A stretch of 64,000 nucleotides of DNA from Oncomelania hupensis. Taxonomy: Eukaryota; Mollusca; Gastropoda; Littorinimorpha; Pomatiopsidae. The stretch lies in contig CM072511.1 in NCBI GenBank assembly GCA_036898135.1, forward strand, positions 32,385,686-32,449,685. Reading direction: 5' to 3'. Shown in pieces: positions 11,338-22,440 of the stretch. The notes under the pieces were generated by a model. The model made no database searches. It had not been told where the DNA came from and worked only from the letters and a program-made list of their open reading frames with translations. How positions within the stretch are numbered: position 1 is the first letter of the stretch; each line of letters begins with the position of its first letter. Position numbers and translations under genes: made by a program.

Positions 11338-13198
11338 AGGTATGGATTCCGTTTCTAGCTGCTTGGGTCGTTTAACTGCGAAAGCGCTCAATGAGTTTTG
11401 TTGATTATTACTTTAGCTAAGTAAGCAGTCTGTGTAGTAGGCTTCAGTAGTTCATTTGCTCGGAAAGTACGCTATTTTACATTACATTACATGATTATTG
11501 CTTTAGGTCCTTAAGTCACAAGATATATCCATTTACGTAAACGCACATGAAGAGAGCAGTTATCATAGACACAGAACAGCCGAACAGACAGATCTGCAGA
11601 CAAAACAACCGAGACCCACCGTGCTTTGAATAGAGTCGATGAGGTTCTGCATATCCTTGTCATCTCTATAACTAACGATGGCAGTGTTGAACGAATCTTC
11701 CGGAAACAGGAAATTGCGCACGGAAGTGACGTAATACATGAGGAAAAACAAAATGGCCCCTGCCACCTCTAGGAGCAAGAAGAAACTGAGGACGTAGTAG
11801 AACTGAAAGAGAAAATAACAAAGCGTGGTACCTTATACGGTAGATTGTAATTTAAGTAAGTCTGATGCCAAGAAATGAATAGTTTCAAGTCACAAACTGA
11901 ATTATTAGCAAACTATTTAGCAACAGTTACTAAACTCCCAATTGCAAGCAATGCTATAATGAGGTATTTTAGTATAATTATATTGCAACGTAAACCACGT
12001 TCTTTATTGCGGTAACAAATATGTATGTATATGTGAACGCACAACGTTGTTCGTTACTTTACTATTGAAGTAATGTAGCAATCACCAGCTTGAGAAAGCA
12101 TGTGTTCTCTCTGAGCGCTCCAGTGCATCCCAGGAAAGACAGGACGAAGACGAAGCAGCCAACGAGGCACATAATGCAGGCGGGGTCCAGGAAGAAGTTC
12201 AGTGGGTCCGTCACCTTCTTATCTTTCAGCACCAAGATGTAGGTGCCTATCGCCGTGACCCCCGCGCCAATCAACTGTAGCAGTAAAAACATGACATTAA
12301 AGAATCAATTCTCTTCGCTTCGTGCTAAGCAGAGGCTTTTGGCTCTACGTAGTAGTCTTTGGGAAATGTTCTTATGATGAAGTTCTTACGACTGTTAGGT
12401 CCATTGCTCGCCATAGCTCAGTCGTCAGAGCGCTCGACTTGTGTACGCGCGCCTCGGGCGACGTGGGTTCGAATCCTGACTTCAGCAAACTATTTTGTGA
12501 TTGCTGGATAGTAGTGGCCAGCGCTTTGAGAAGCTCTCTGAGCTGCACAATATAAGAGTAATCTCTTTCTTTTTTTTTATTTCTTGGGGAAACATCTTAC
12601 AGGACGTCTTATAGGGAAGGAGGGGTAGCGAGTTTTACTACTGTAATAAAAACAAATGAAAGCAAATTTTATTTATGGGCGTATGCGGACACTCGTGGCT
12701 CTCTGATATAGGCCTAAATGTTCACGAGACTAAAGAGAAACTGTACAAGATTTAGACATTAATGGTTGGTCTAACTCTATGCAAGGAACTTCACACACAC
12801 ACACAACAAACACACACACACACACACACAAACACACACATAGGCTATACAAGCACAACATACACACAAACACATAGAGTACACAAACACACACACATAA
12901 CCGGAACCACACCACCACTCTCCCATCACACCACAAGCACATCACAAACAATAACATGTATTGTACTTACAAGGAGGAAGCAGTTTTCAAAGAACAAGGT
13001 GTACTTGGTGCAGATGCCTACTTCACTGCGGTCCTTCCTATTCCTCGGATGCCTGGAGAAAGCGGAGCGTCCCTGTTTGCGGGGTGGCTGGTTCTGGGGA
13101 CTGGCATCCCTGGTTCTGATCGGCTGTTGATTCTGATGTTGATACTCGAGCTGTTGTGGAGTAAGCGGTAACGGTCGTCGATCATAAGAGCGCGCCAT
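9848..13198 (-). CDS. TSPAN33: Tetraspanin, TspanC8 class (TSPAN33-like), six exons
   Basis: Four-pass membrane scaffold protein. In the TspanC8 family the large extracellular loop binds the metalloprotease ADAM10 and steers its traffic (family knowledge, not shown here). Joined exons 12971-13198, 12086-12274, 11620-11802, 10858-10992, 10552-10599 and 9848-9982 are all phase 0 and give 306 residues. Visible landmarks: TM1 about 65-91, small loop, TM2 with the GALREN turn, TM3 about 140-165, CCG motif at 203-205, and eight loop cysteines at 203, 204, 224, 234, 240, 241, 253 and 280. The stretch [12 protein letters not shown] and the spacing of YFNC and SCC fit TSPAN33 best. The N-terminus is unusually long (about 60 residues before the first membrane segment), rich in Q, P and R. 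TM4 starts in the last exon ([15 protein letters not shown]). The final C-terminal exon was not found; reading on at 9847 gives VVYFV, an Asp-rich tail and a stop at 9767. The symbol is by family resemblance; TSPAN5/14/17-like is less likely. Confidence 0.88.
10552..10599 (-). CDS. TSPAN33: Tetraspanin micro-exon 5 (seventh loop cysteine)
   Basis: A 48-base exon encoding [16 protein letters not shown], supported by acceptor tgtttacag and donor gtaagtata. It supplies loop cysteine seven and fits the INxxCG pattern of TspanC8 loops. Exon 6 must use the acceptor tgtctgcag at 9983 to stay in phase and to give exactly eight cysteines. Confidence 0.82.
10858..10992 (-). CDS. TSPAN33: Tetraspanin exon 4 (CCG and PxSCC region of large loop)
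   Basis: 45 residues beginning LGCCG. It contains [10 protein letters not shown], then [10 protein letters not shown], giving six of the eight loop cysteines. NCT and NES are possible N-glycosylation sites. Acceptor cgttttgcag, donor gtgagt, phase 0. Confidence 0.9.
11286..11337. repeat. (CAA)n microsatellite in tetraspanin intron
   Basis: About 17 units. Confidence 0.95.
11478..11509 (-). mobile_element. Minimal retroposon R tail in tetraspanin intron
   Basis: ACATTACATTACATG and ATTATTGCTTTAGGTCC are the (GTAAT)n tail and last 17 bp of family R on the minus strand. It lies in the intron between tetraspanin exons 3 and 4. Target duplication not identified. Confidence 0.6.
11620..11802 (-). 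CDS. TSPAN33: Tetraspanin exon 3 (TM3 and start of large loop)
   Basis: 61 residues. The acceptor ttctctttcag precedes [15 protein letters not shown], the TM3 helix with its usual Glu. The exon ends in [17 protein letters not shown], the helix leading to the CCG motif. The donor is gtgggt at 11619, phase 0. Confidence 0.88.
12086..12274 (-). CDS. TSPAN33: Tetraspanin exon 2 (TM1 end, small loop, TM2)
   Basis: 63 residues, [10 protein letters not shown] through [10 protein letters not shown]. The acceptor tactgctacag is good. The donor is the weaker gtgatt at 12085. It was chosen because it keeps frame and joins FLKL directly to FYYVLS of the next exon, as in tetraspanins generally. The stronger-looking gtaaag about 24 bases downstream would break the frame. 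The GCTGALREN turn after TM2 is the tetraspanin signature. Confidence 0.87.
12410..12560 (+). mobile_element. SINE family 3 copy in tetraspanin intron 1
   Basis: tRNA-like head GCCATAGCTCAGTCGTCAGA (A box) with GGGTTCGAATCC (B box) 50 bases later, then a short body ending GCTCTCTGAGCTGCACAATA. Antisense to the gene. A functional tRNA is unlikely because the acceptor stem does not pair. Confidence 0.75.
12791..12900. repeat. CA-rich microsatellite in tetraspanin intron 1
   Basis: Imperfect (CA)n just 3' of exon 1. Confidence 0.9.
12971..13198 (-). CDS. TSPAN33: Tetraspanin exon 1 (start, cytosolic N-terminus, start of TM1)
   Basis: Encodes 76 residues. The ATG at 13198 has A at -3 and G at +4, and an in-frame TGA lies 24 bases upstream, so this start is well supported. 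The first 60 residues are hydrophilic with Q/P/R bias ([12 protein letters not shown]) and look disordered. [12 protein letters not shown] opens TM1. The donor gtaagtac at 12970 is strong and leaves phase 0. Confidence 0.85.
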
Positions 13199-14650
13199 AG
13201 TCTTTGGTCTTGGCGCTGTTCAGTCGTACAAGTGAGCGAAGCCTGTAATAAATCAATTCCCTTTGCTTTTAGTGCAGTCTTACTCTTCAGTCCCTATGGA
13301 TCAGTTGAAAGTCTTCAGCTTCTAACAGATTAAAGATGCCATCAACTTCCATTCTTATACCTAAAACAAATTGTTACAATCAAGTAAACAGCACAGAACC
13401 AGACAGACGTCAGTACTGGACTCAATCGACGAAAATATTGATCAGCGAAAATATACACGCAGAAACCGACGTGTAAAACACGAAGTCGGATAATAGGAAC
13501 GTAAATCGTAATTTAATAAGAACGTTGTAATATTGATAATAGAGTGCAGATTTCCTGTTAAAAAAACATTTGCTACAGTCAGATTAAATCAGTGCTACGG
13601 TACGGTGCCAACATTAGCAGTCAGTATCAATCTGGTAAAATTGTCGAGGTGATTAAAAGTTCAAACTGAGTAAATCTTTTTACCATTTTAACCTACTTTA
13701 CCTGCTCCAATATTAATCTATTTAGTTAAATCTATTAAGTTAGTTGAATTCGTTACCTGACCTACAGACTGGAATAAATAATTCAACCACTTTTGGGTTT
13801 GAACAAGAATAACAAAAAAACTACACTGTAAACTGAAATTGTTTATATTTATGTCAGCCATAAGAGTGCGGTTGTCGTCAACGTATGACCACAAGAAACT
13901 ACATTTTCCATGCACTAACTACTAGGCTTACACGCCGTGTTGCATAACAGCGATAGATCCCAGGTTAACAAAGCGTAATTCTGCTGCTCTACCTTTTTGT
14001 TTCTTATCAGTAAACGCCGTGGCCTACGGTCGACCAGGAATAGCAAGTACTCTACAGAGACTAACGGCAGTAGTAGCTTGATTTTTTTTAATTTTCTTAT
14101 CTCCACACAAATCGATATCATGCAGGGTACTTCAATGTTGTTGCATTTTTCTGCCAACAAGGAAGATCAAGTAGATCTAAAAGATATATATAAACCATAA
14201 ATTTACTTCAAATATATTGCTAGCTGTCTCAACGTCTGTCACATACTCTAATTTGATATAACGTCATCGATCTAATACAAATAATTTCTAAGAAATTATA
14301 ATCGTTTTACTTTTGGTTCCCACAGAGATGAAAATAGGTCTAATTAAAACAGTCTAAAATACACGCTTTAAATAGGTTATTTCCCTTTACTTTCTACTTA
14401 ATATTTCGATACGCATCAAGCTAGCAGCAAGTTGGCGCCTTGGGTTTTTGAGTTAAAACCTGTCCTGTGTGCCAGGCTGAACGTTCTGCCATTCAGATTT
14501 GGCGGTGGGACTATACAAAGATGTTACTACCAAACACCGTATACCGGTACATTGATAGTCTTTGGTGCTTGCTATCTCAGTAGCTGTAGAGTCACTTTCA
14601 AAACGTGAGTTGTACTGAGAAAGCGCAATGAGCTATATGTTTTCACTCTT
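13199..14650. other. Upstream of tetraspanin, no gene seen
   Basis: AT-rich. May hold the tetraspanin 5' UTR and promoter, but no TATA box at a fitting distance is clear. The short frames show no domains. Confidence 0.5.
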
Positions 14651-14879
14651 TTGATAAAGTTTTAGGGTCAATATTTGAGAAAGCCATGCCATGCCATGGT
14701 CATTGTATATGACTCACGGCATCATTGGGCAATAGTCTTCTACACAGAAGTCACCGGCCAGGACGGAGGAACCTCATGTTACTATAGGTTCAACGACCAC
14801 ACTGTACTCGTGGATTTCGGGTGTGACCAAGAGCCTAAAGAGGATTGGGCTCTGCCAGGCCTTTCTTGCCCAAGACACA

Positions 14880-16417
14880 CCATATGATGAAAAGAGCCAC
14901 TCACTCCATACCGGATCGGTCGTCGCCCGGGTCACCAAGGACCGCGCCTTCCGTTGGCCATCAGGACGGAGGTGATAAGTGTGCTACTGATGGACAAATT
15001 AGCAAGATCCGCACGAGAGACAGCATCGTCATAGGAACCTGGAATGTCAGAGAAGCGACGATTGACGTCCTCACCATTATCTGTAACAAGATCTGGCAGA
15101 GGGAGAGTGGCCTACACTATGGACCCAGTCACTTGTCATCACTCTTCCCAAAAAAGGTAACCTTCAGGAATGTGAAAATTACCGCACATTCAGCATCAAA
15201 AGCCATTCCAGCAAGTTCCTCCTGAAAATGTTCAACAGATTGAAACCCCAAGCTAAACAAATTATAGCTGAAGATCAAGCAGGATTCAGGGCAGGGCGAA
15301 GTACCACTGAACAGATTTTCAACCTCAGAATAATCTGCGAGAAATAACTTCAACACCTACAACATCTATATCATGTGTTTTAGATTTCAAAAAAGCGTTT
15401 GACCGAGTCTGGCAAGAAGCTCTGTGGGCAAACATGAGAGAATACAACATCAGCCTTAACATTATTGAAGTCATCAAAAGCCTGTTTGACAAGGCTACCA
15501 GTGAAGTCCTCCAACAACAATCGGCGTGCGTCAAGGATGCTTACTCTCTCCGACACTCTTCAACATCTTCCTAGAGCGCATCATGTCAGATGCTCTTGCA
15601 GATCATGAAGGCACAGTCAGCATAGGGGATAGAGCAATCTCCAACATCCGTTTTGCGGATGACATTGATGGATTGGCGGGAGAGGAACAAGAACTTGGAC
15701 AGCTGGTACAGAGGCTTGACGCCACCTACAGAGCCTTTGGAATGGAAATAAGTGCAGAGAAGACCAAAATGATGACCAACAACACCAATGGCATCAACAC
15801 GGACATCAAAGTCCAAGGCCAATCCATCAACACAGTGCATAGCTTCAAATATTTAGGAACCAGTGTATCAGAAAATGGGTCCCGACAAGAAGTCCTCTCC
15901 ATGATCGCACAAACAACTGCTGCCCTGACAAGGTAGAAGCCCATTTGGAAAGACAAGACCATCACTCTACACTCAAGGTAAGACTGCCTCGCTTCCTTGT
16001 CATCTCCATATTCCTATACGCTTGCGAAACATGGATCCTCACAGCAGAAGTACAACGAAGAATACAAAGCATACACAAGACTTCGGGGCACTTTCTATAC
16101 CCAGCACATTGGACAACACGATAACATGCTCACAGTGGTGAAGAAACGGAAACTCCGATGGTATGGCCACGTCACTAGAGTATCAGGCCTTGCAAAGACC
16201 ATCCTGCAAGGCACGGTGCAAGGGGGCCAAAGAAGAGGGAGACAGAAAAAGAGGTGGGAGGACAACATTCGAGAATGGACTGGCTTGACACTGAGCAAAG
16301 TCATAACGGTTGCTGAGGACAGAGAAAAATGGAGTATGCTGGTTAAACGATCATCTGTGGTGCCCCAGCGACTTTTGAGTTACGGGATAGGATAGGATAG
16401 GATAGGATAGGATAGGT
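14880..16417 (+). mobile_element. Internally deleted LINE with endonuclease start and RT
   Basis: Broken copy of the same family. At about 15025-15060 DSIVIGTWNVREA is the endonuclease start. It runs almost directly into late RT sequence at about 15145 (PKKGN-type motif in another frame), so most of the endonuclease and early RT are deleted. About 15180-15525 contains, across frames, QAGFRAGRSTTEQI and LDFKKAFDRVW. From 15526 the frame is open: RQGCLLSPTLFNIFLE, then the catalytic box FADDIDGLAG and FKYLGTSV to a stop at 15936. The C-terminal part at 15997-16395 has lost about 50 bp around NDEVRQTI. The tail is (GGATA)n. Catalytic Asp residues are visible, but frameshifts make it inactive. 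The 5' end is not defined. Confidence 0.8.
15526..15936 (+). pseudogene. Reverse transcriptase fragment of LINE
   Basis: 136 residues covering RT blocks from RQGCLLSP through FADD to the thumb. FADD replaces the commoner YADD, as in many animal LINEs. A stop ends it where other copies continue into KPIWKDK. It is part of the element at 14880-16417. Confidence 0.82.
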
Positions 16418-17516
16418 AAGTCGACTCGGCGATCAATTAGATGTAATAAATTTTCTTACGAAACCTGTACTAAAGAGAAGACAGACTTCTTGGATTTGTT
16501 TGATTGTAAGTTAGGATCTGAATTGTTTTATTTCTTTCTTTTTATTTCCTCTTTAGTATTAAGTACATCCAGTGTGTTTCCGTCTTTTATTTTATTTTAT
16601 TTAATTTCATTTAATTTCATTCCATTTCATTCCATTTCATTTTGTCGGCAAATTTCTGTAATGCATTAGTGCTCTTTTACTGTCATTTTGTTATCTTAAA
16701 TGACACTAAAACTTAATGTTAACGTGCATTTATTTCTCTTCTAAGGCAAGCACCTATCCTTTGTTAGTCGATAAATTTAGACCTGTATTCAAACACTAGT
16801 TTACGTTCTATTTATAAACTGTTAAACTACGAGTCTATGTGAGAGGCAGTCTGTCAAGTTTTACGACGCTCTTAAGAAGGTGGAATCTGATATTCATGGA
16901 GAAAAACCTGTCCAAATATATTACACCCTTTACAATTTCTATGTGGAGCTTTCTTCAACACGGTAGGTGACATAGGGTATTGTCGTGAACAAGGATTCGT
17001 TGTAAGGTAATCAGCTCAGTGACTGAATGTACTACTTTCTGTTTCATTTTAAGGACTTTGACGGAAGGAATTGCCTCCCATCTGAAGTCCAGCTAGGGGT
17101 TCGCTTCGCCAAAGCGACGAATATTGTTCATTTTCTGTATATAATGTGCCACCGAGACTTTATTGCTGCAATATGCATGCATTCCTGGAAAAGCATGGAG
17201 CAAGGGGCAGTACATAAATATCCACAACTTTGTGTGAACAGAAAATGATAGGCCTACACGCCGTTTCCAATTATTTCCCCCCAATTGCGGGTAGGTAAAG
17301 GTAAATGTGTTCCCGAAATCTTTTGGTCGTTGAGGAGAAAGGTGTATTGAAACCTCTCTTTTATCTGTGCCAGCCTAATGAAGGCAGTGCCTATCTCCTC
17401 TCCCTCACTGCTTTACCTTCCCCGGTTCTAAACAGGACCAGGTACCCATTTACAGCTGGGTGGACTGGGGTGTGTTGTGTGCTTGTTTCATGATTTTTGT
17501 CGTTCGATGGTTGCCT
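16418..17516. other. Gene-free; repeat-like segment at 17285-17516
   Basis: Contains ATTTC-type pentamers at 16585-16645. The last about 230 bp (CCGGTTCTAAACAGGACCAG, then CAGCTGGGTGG) resemble 7085-7230 and form the repeat into which the MULE inserted. Confidence 0.5.
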
Positions 17517-17527
17517 ACCAAGCACGG

Positions 17528-19660
17528 GGTTCCATGACATTTAAACACGCGACAGATAATCACACGACCCTTAAACACAGACACTTAATCACGCGTCAGA
17601 TAAACACAGGCACAGATAATAACACGACATATGAACACATTGACGGATAATCACAGCGACAGATTAACACAAGAATTTTAAACATACGACATATAATCAC
17701 AACAAAATAACATTTAAAACTCACAACATTTAATGATTCTGAAGCAATAAAGCATGCGGTTATAAAAACAATGTAAACATGAGGATACTAGCCATAACAT
17801 GTTATTCCGAGTTACTTGATAATCTATAAGTGTTGAAAGTTCCATTTTGATTATTCAAGTAATACTAATGGGAAATAAAGAAAACACCCAAAAAAGTAAT
17901 GCATATACTTTTCATCTATTGGTGAGACAGATGAGCCATTGATCGCAAATACTGCAGAACGTTTGCAGCTAAATAAAGATTAACTGCACGTCCTACACGG
18001 TCCTTCAAGTCAGATACCTCTTCCTTGGCTGTTGATTGACTCCGGATATTCCGTGTAGAAAACTCGCCTTCTGCTTCTGTATATCAATCGAGATACCATC
18101 CAAGAATGTCCAGAGAGTAGGATGATGACACTGGAACAATGACTGGAGACCGTAGTGCCATCCCTCTACTGAGTTTGTTGTTCGGGCAATACCGTCAGCT
18201 GCAGCTTGATGTTGATTCCAACGTTGGATAGAGAATAAACTGGTCCGTAATTGTCGCGTCTTCCAGCCCGTCTTCGTCCACGGATGTAAATGTGTTCGAA
18301 ATATGACAGAAGCTCGGGCATTCGCTCGTGTACTTCACCAATGTGATCTGCCAGTAGCTCAAAAGCATCCGTGACGTCATCTTCAGGAACAAGAGCTAAT
18401 GCAGGTATACATCGGACTGCTCCACGAACAACGTTGTCAGTTTCATAGGCCTGCTTCATCCCAACTTCATTCACCCTCCTTAGCACGCTTTGACAGAGAT
18501 TAAAATAACAGCCAGAGATGACTGCACAGGGATATGCTGCCTGAAATGCTGACATCGCAGCCGCCTCGAAGTCGACTAGAATTCGTTCTGGATTGGCCGC
18601 CGGAATTAGTAATTTCAGTTGTAGCAGGACGATGTCGTACGTCCGTCGATCTTTATTCTGAACTAGACAATAGACTGCAACTGGATTTTTACCAGGGACG
18701 AGTTCGAAATGGATGGTGTAAAGCTGGAAGAATATTGAAGGAACAACCTTGAAAGTTCCATCTGCAAGCCATAGCTTTGCTCGTGCAAGTCCATCAAGCA
18801 AATCATTGCTTCCAAAGATGAGCACTCGGTCCCCATCTCTTCCAGAGTCGTACAGGATCATATCTGCAAACCGTTGTGGAAGGTCGAAATTTGTGTCAGA
18901 TGGAGGAGGAGGCAAAACAGCTCCTTCGTCGTTGTCTGCCAGTGCAGCTTTTCTGTGGCGTTGAAGACTTCGAGCGAGCGTTGCTCGTTTCGGTAACGCT
19001 TGCAGAACATGATTTTCCAGTTGACGAGAAACAATTCCTACAACTGCAGCCGGCGTTGCAGATGTTTCTTCCATCTTTTCCTTCATTTGACCTACAGCAA
19101 GACGAGCGAGTGATGTTCAGAGGTTGCCTTGATGAGTGTGTTCTTGATCTTTGTTGCTGACGATTCGATCTTCTAATGTCTTCAAATGAGCATTACACTT
19201 GTAACTCTGATACATTTTACAACGCTAATAAATTTCTCCATTCTTATTCTCACGCACTTTAACATACTCAAAATTTCTGTATATTACTGTTGGACGTCCC
19301 TTTGTGGAAACACCAAAAGTAGCAGAATCTGCGTGTGTCGCCATATCAACCAGTAACCAGAAAATCAAGATCTCTACTAACTCTACTAGATTTTTCTACT
19401 AGGTTTCTTTGAATTATACTCACTTTCCAACTATGCAATACAATACAACCAATACAAAATTAAACACTTTTTATCAAGTTTTAATTCCAGTGTTAATCTG
19501 TCGCTGTGATTATCTGTCCATATGTTTATCTGTCCAGTGATTATCTGTCCCTGTGTTTATCTGTCCAGTGATTATCTGTCACTGTGTTTATCTGACGCGT
19601 GATTAAGTGTCTGTGTTTAAGGGTCGCGTGATTATCTGTCGTGTGTTTAAATGTCGGCAC
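17528..19660 (-). mobile_element. Mutator-like (MULE) DNA transposon with repeat-built TIRs
   Basis: About 2.1 kb, bounded by long terminal inverted repeats of about 150-170 bp (left 17534-17700, right 19490-19654). The outer parts match closely: GACATTTAAACAC, then GACAGATAATCAC, CCTTAAACACAG, ACACTTAATCACGCG. Each TIR is itself a series of short units of the form GACAGATAA(T/A)CAC. An 11-bp direct repeat ACCAAGCACGG at 17517-17527 and 19661-19671 is the probable target duplication, within the usual 8-11 bp range for MULEs. It contains the broken transposase on the minus strand. Confidence 0.85.
18005..19344 (-). pseudogene. MULE transposase with FLYWCH-type zinc finger, inactivated
   Basis: DDE transposase of the Mutator-like superfamily. 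The intact-frame part at 18166-19086 carries WLADGTFKVVPSIFFQLY, DFEAA and GC-x-F-x-L-x-Q, all typical of the MULE catalytic domain. Upstream in the same frame, from ATG 19344, is a FLYWCH-like finger (GRPTVIYRNFEYVK, then C-x6-C and H-x-H). It is interrupted by a TAG where the family has Trp before RC, and by a TGA after HQGNL. Near 18230 the frame shifts. The shifted frame continues as RTNNSVEGWHYGLQ to a TGA at 18005, the expected MULE C-terminal motif. The gene therefore has two nonsense codons and one frameshift. It sits inside matching terminal inverted repeats, so it is the element's own transposase, recently dead. Confidence 0.85.
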
Positions 19661-20238
19661 ACCAAGCACGGTCACCCGTCCAAGCACTAACCAGTCTCGA
19701 CGTTGCTTCACGAAGCCGAAACACTGCGCTAATGCAATCCCTACCCTCCAACCCACACCGTACCCACCCAATGCACAGGAAATGTTGACAAAACAAACAC
19801 CAAGCAAACAAGCAAGCAAGCAAACACCAACTTACAGAGAAATGAAGTCTTCACCACACACATCTCACTTCTTTGGATATTTCGACGTGGCCGGCCGGAC
19901 AAAAAGATTTAAAATACTCTGTCGACGAGTGGCATAGGATGATGTGAGATATAGTCTACCCAAGGGGCGTGAGTGTGTGTCAAACCCGGATAAGTGGGGA
20001 ACTTCCTGTTTCCATAGCACCTGTCAATGTATCGCTTAGAAAGAACGGAAAATGAAAAAAAGGCGACTAAGAGACTCGCAGATTTACCGAAAAGTTAACT
20101 AAAAGAAAACTGTTTATCTGATAAAAACTAGATTGTGTAGTGTGCACATTGAACATTACATTTTGCACAATGACAAAAGGTGCGCGGAAAAATCGTGTTG
20201 AGCTCCTTTCATGGCGAATCGCGCTATATAACATCGTA

Positions 20239-20308
<70 letters not shown>
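20239..20308. repeat. (ATT)n microsatellite
   Basis: About 23 units. Confidence 0.95.
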
Positions 20309-20309
<1 letters not shown>

Positions 20310-20517
20310 TTTATTTTATTTTTTTATCATTATTATTAAATGTACATATTTTTTACACGATCTACAAAATAATTTATTATTGTAACTACAGACTTCAAAA
20401 GATAATCAGCATTTGATCGAAGAATGATTACCAAACACGGCATAATTATAACAATCTCACCAAGAGTTAGACGCCGTATTCCTAATGTAATGTTATTAGA
20501 AAGGAATTTGCACCCAC

Positions 20518-20662
20518 ATCCACACACACACACACACACACACACACCCACACACACACACACACAACCCATGCCTACCTCTCTCTCTCATCTCTCTCAC
20601 ACACACGCACACACATGCTTACCTCTCTCTCTCTCTCATCTCTCTCTCACACACACAAACAA
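20518..20662. repeat. Compound CA/CT microsatellite
   Basis: CA runs alternate with CTCTCT runs; a tandem block of about 55 bp (CTCTCTCTCATCTCTCTC followed by ACACAC) appears twice. Confidence 0.85.
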
Positions 20663-21574
20663 TACTTATTCTTTAATTATGTCCATCCCTATCGTTAATG
20701 TTCCTTGTACCATTTGCCGGGAAACCCTCAAGCGTTACTTTCAACGCCTTCTACATGCAGTAAGAACAGTTAAACCCCTCAGACCTGATAGTATTTTAAA
20801 CAAAAGAGTGTTAAGAGTGGGTATTGTATAAAATGAACATTCCTCATGTCAATTGTGAGTTACTCAATTTGCGAGGCAAGATAATTGCCACACATGTCCG
20901 TTCAAACGTTTTCTCATTTCGCCAAAGTAGTATCTGAACGTATTTTGCATTGTTATATTCAAGAGGGACCTGGACAAAAACAACGTGCTGGGACCAAATG
21001 AGGCACATCTTCTAAACGTAGCCATTTTAGCGAGTTACTGCATGAACGCAGCCCAAAACGATTAGGTTATGCCTATTTAGGCATATGGGCCTATGTATAG
21101 GCTTATTATGTTCTCAATCTATACTGTATCAACATAAATACACGATCAGCGATGACGATCACTTTATGTTCCTCTATACCTGACCGAGCCTACACATCGA
21201 TGCCTATCTCAACACTACACATCTACCACAATAGAAAAAAAAAGGTCGTTACACAAAAGAGTTTAAGTCCGTTATCTGTTCAGCTAACATGGGCTAGTAG
21301 CAGGTTGTGTAAACTAAAAGCGCAGCCCACGTCTTGGTATAATAATCTACAGCTTGTGTAATCCGTAATATATCACAGATCTTCCTGTAATCAATATCAG
21401 ACAACGATTGTTCAACAAAACAGGAGCGTGAGGGGTAGAGGGAAGCGGGCTGGGGAGGGTGTGTGTGGTGGGGGTGAAGGGAGAGGTGGAGGGCGGAATC
21501 AAAAGGGATGGATGCTAGGAGTGTGGGAAGAAGGATGTTGCCAACAACTTATGATTTTATTTGGTCGTACGCAG

Positions 21575-21787
21575 TTCCACGTCACCAGATCATCAGGCCT
21601 TGCAAAGACTATCCTGCAAGGCACAGTGCAAGGAGGTAGATGAAGAGGGAGACCGAAAAAGAAGTGGGAGGACAACATTCGAGAATGGACTGGTTTGACA
21701 CTGAGCGAAGCCATCAGGGTTGCTGAAGACAGAGAAAATGGAGCTAACGCTCCGAGTTACGGGATAGGATAGGATAGAATAGGATAG
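21575..21787 (+). mobile_element. 5'-truncated LINE tail with 8-bp TSD
   Basis: Begins at CACGTCACCAGATCATCAGG and ends GGATAGGATAG. Flanked by GTACGCAG at 21567-21574 and 21788-21795. Carries a stop (GGTAGATGAAG in place of GGTAGAAGAAG) and an internal deletion before the tail. Confidence 0.8.
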
Positions 21788-22393
21788 GTACGCAGCCCTG
21801 GACGTGTGCATTATAATCGTATTATTTATTGATTATAAAAACTTAAAACGTAATATAGAAATGAACATTTTGGCGAAGTTCAACGTTCTTTGAAAACATT
21901 TCCATTTACATATCATTATTGTTGATCTTAACTATTTTCCTTGCTTGTTTTATTTAGCCTATACAGAATCAGTTTTAAATGCATGAAAATCTTTCATAAA
22001 AATTCCAAAGAATATTGATAATTTAGACACACATTTAAGTACTTTGTTGTCATTTGTTTCCTTGTTGCAAACAATAGATTATTTATTAATTTAATTTAGT
22101 ACTAAAGATTACTTAGACATATAAAAATATAAAGTAGAGATGGGTAACACTCGTTTGCTTATACGAAGTCAGAAAACAAACAAATCTCGAGGAAGTCATT
22201 ATACCTTCAAATCTTCATGAAAGTCTAACAGGTGTCCACAACTCTTTTGTAATCCCGAAGACTGTCCAAAAAGAAACTTTAGAACTGAAAATGTACCCAA
22301 GTGTGCAAACTTTGAACTACAAAGTATAAGTATTCCGTGTCCAATCAGGTTTTGTGTTACTGGGTTCGTTGTCCAGACCCTATTTGATTTCTC

Positions 22394-22396
22394 TCC

Positions 22397-22438
<42 letters not shown>
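22394..22438. repeat. (CT)n microsatellite
   Basis: About 20 units. Confidence 0.9.

Positions 22439-22440
<2 letters not shown>

Noticed and set aside
12060..12080. Alternative donor gtaaag for tetraspanin exon 2
   Set aside because: It leaves two extra bases and breaks frame with exon 3; the gtgatt donor at 12085 gives the expected FLKL-FYYVLS join.
12413..12490. Candidate tRNA gene
   Set aside because: A and B boxes are present but the acceptor ends do not pair, and the same sequence recurs at 27180-27290 with a common non-tRNA tail, so it is a SINE.
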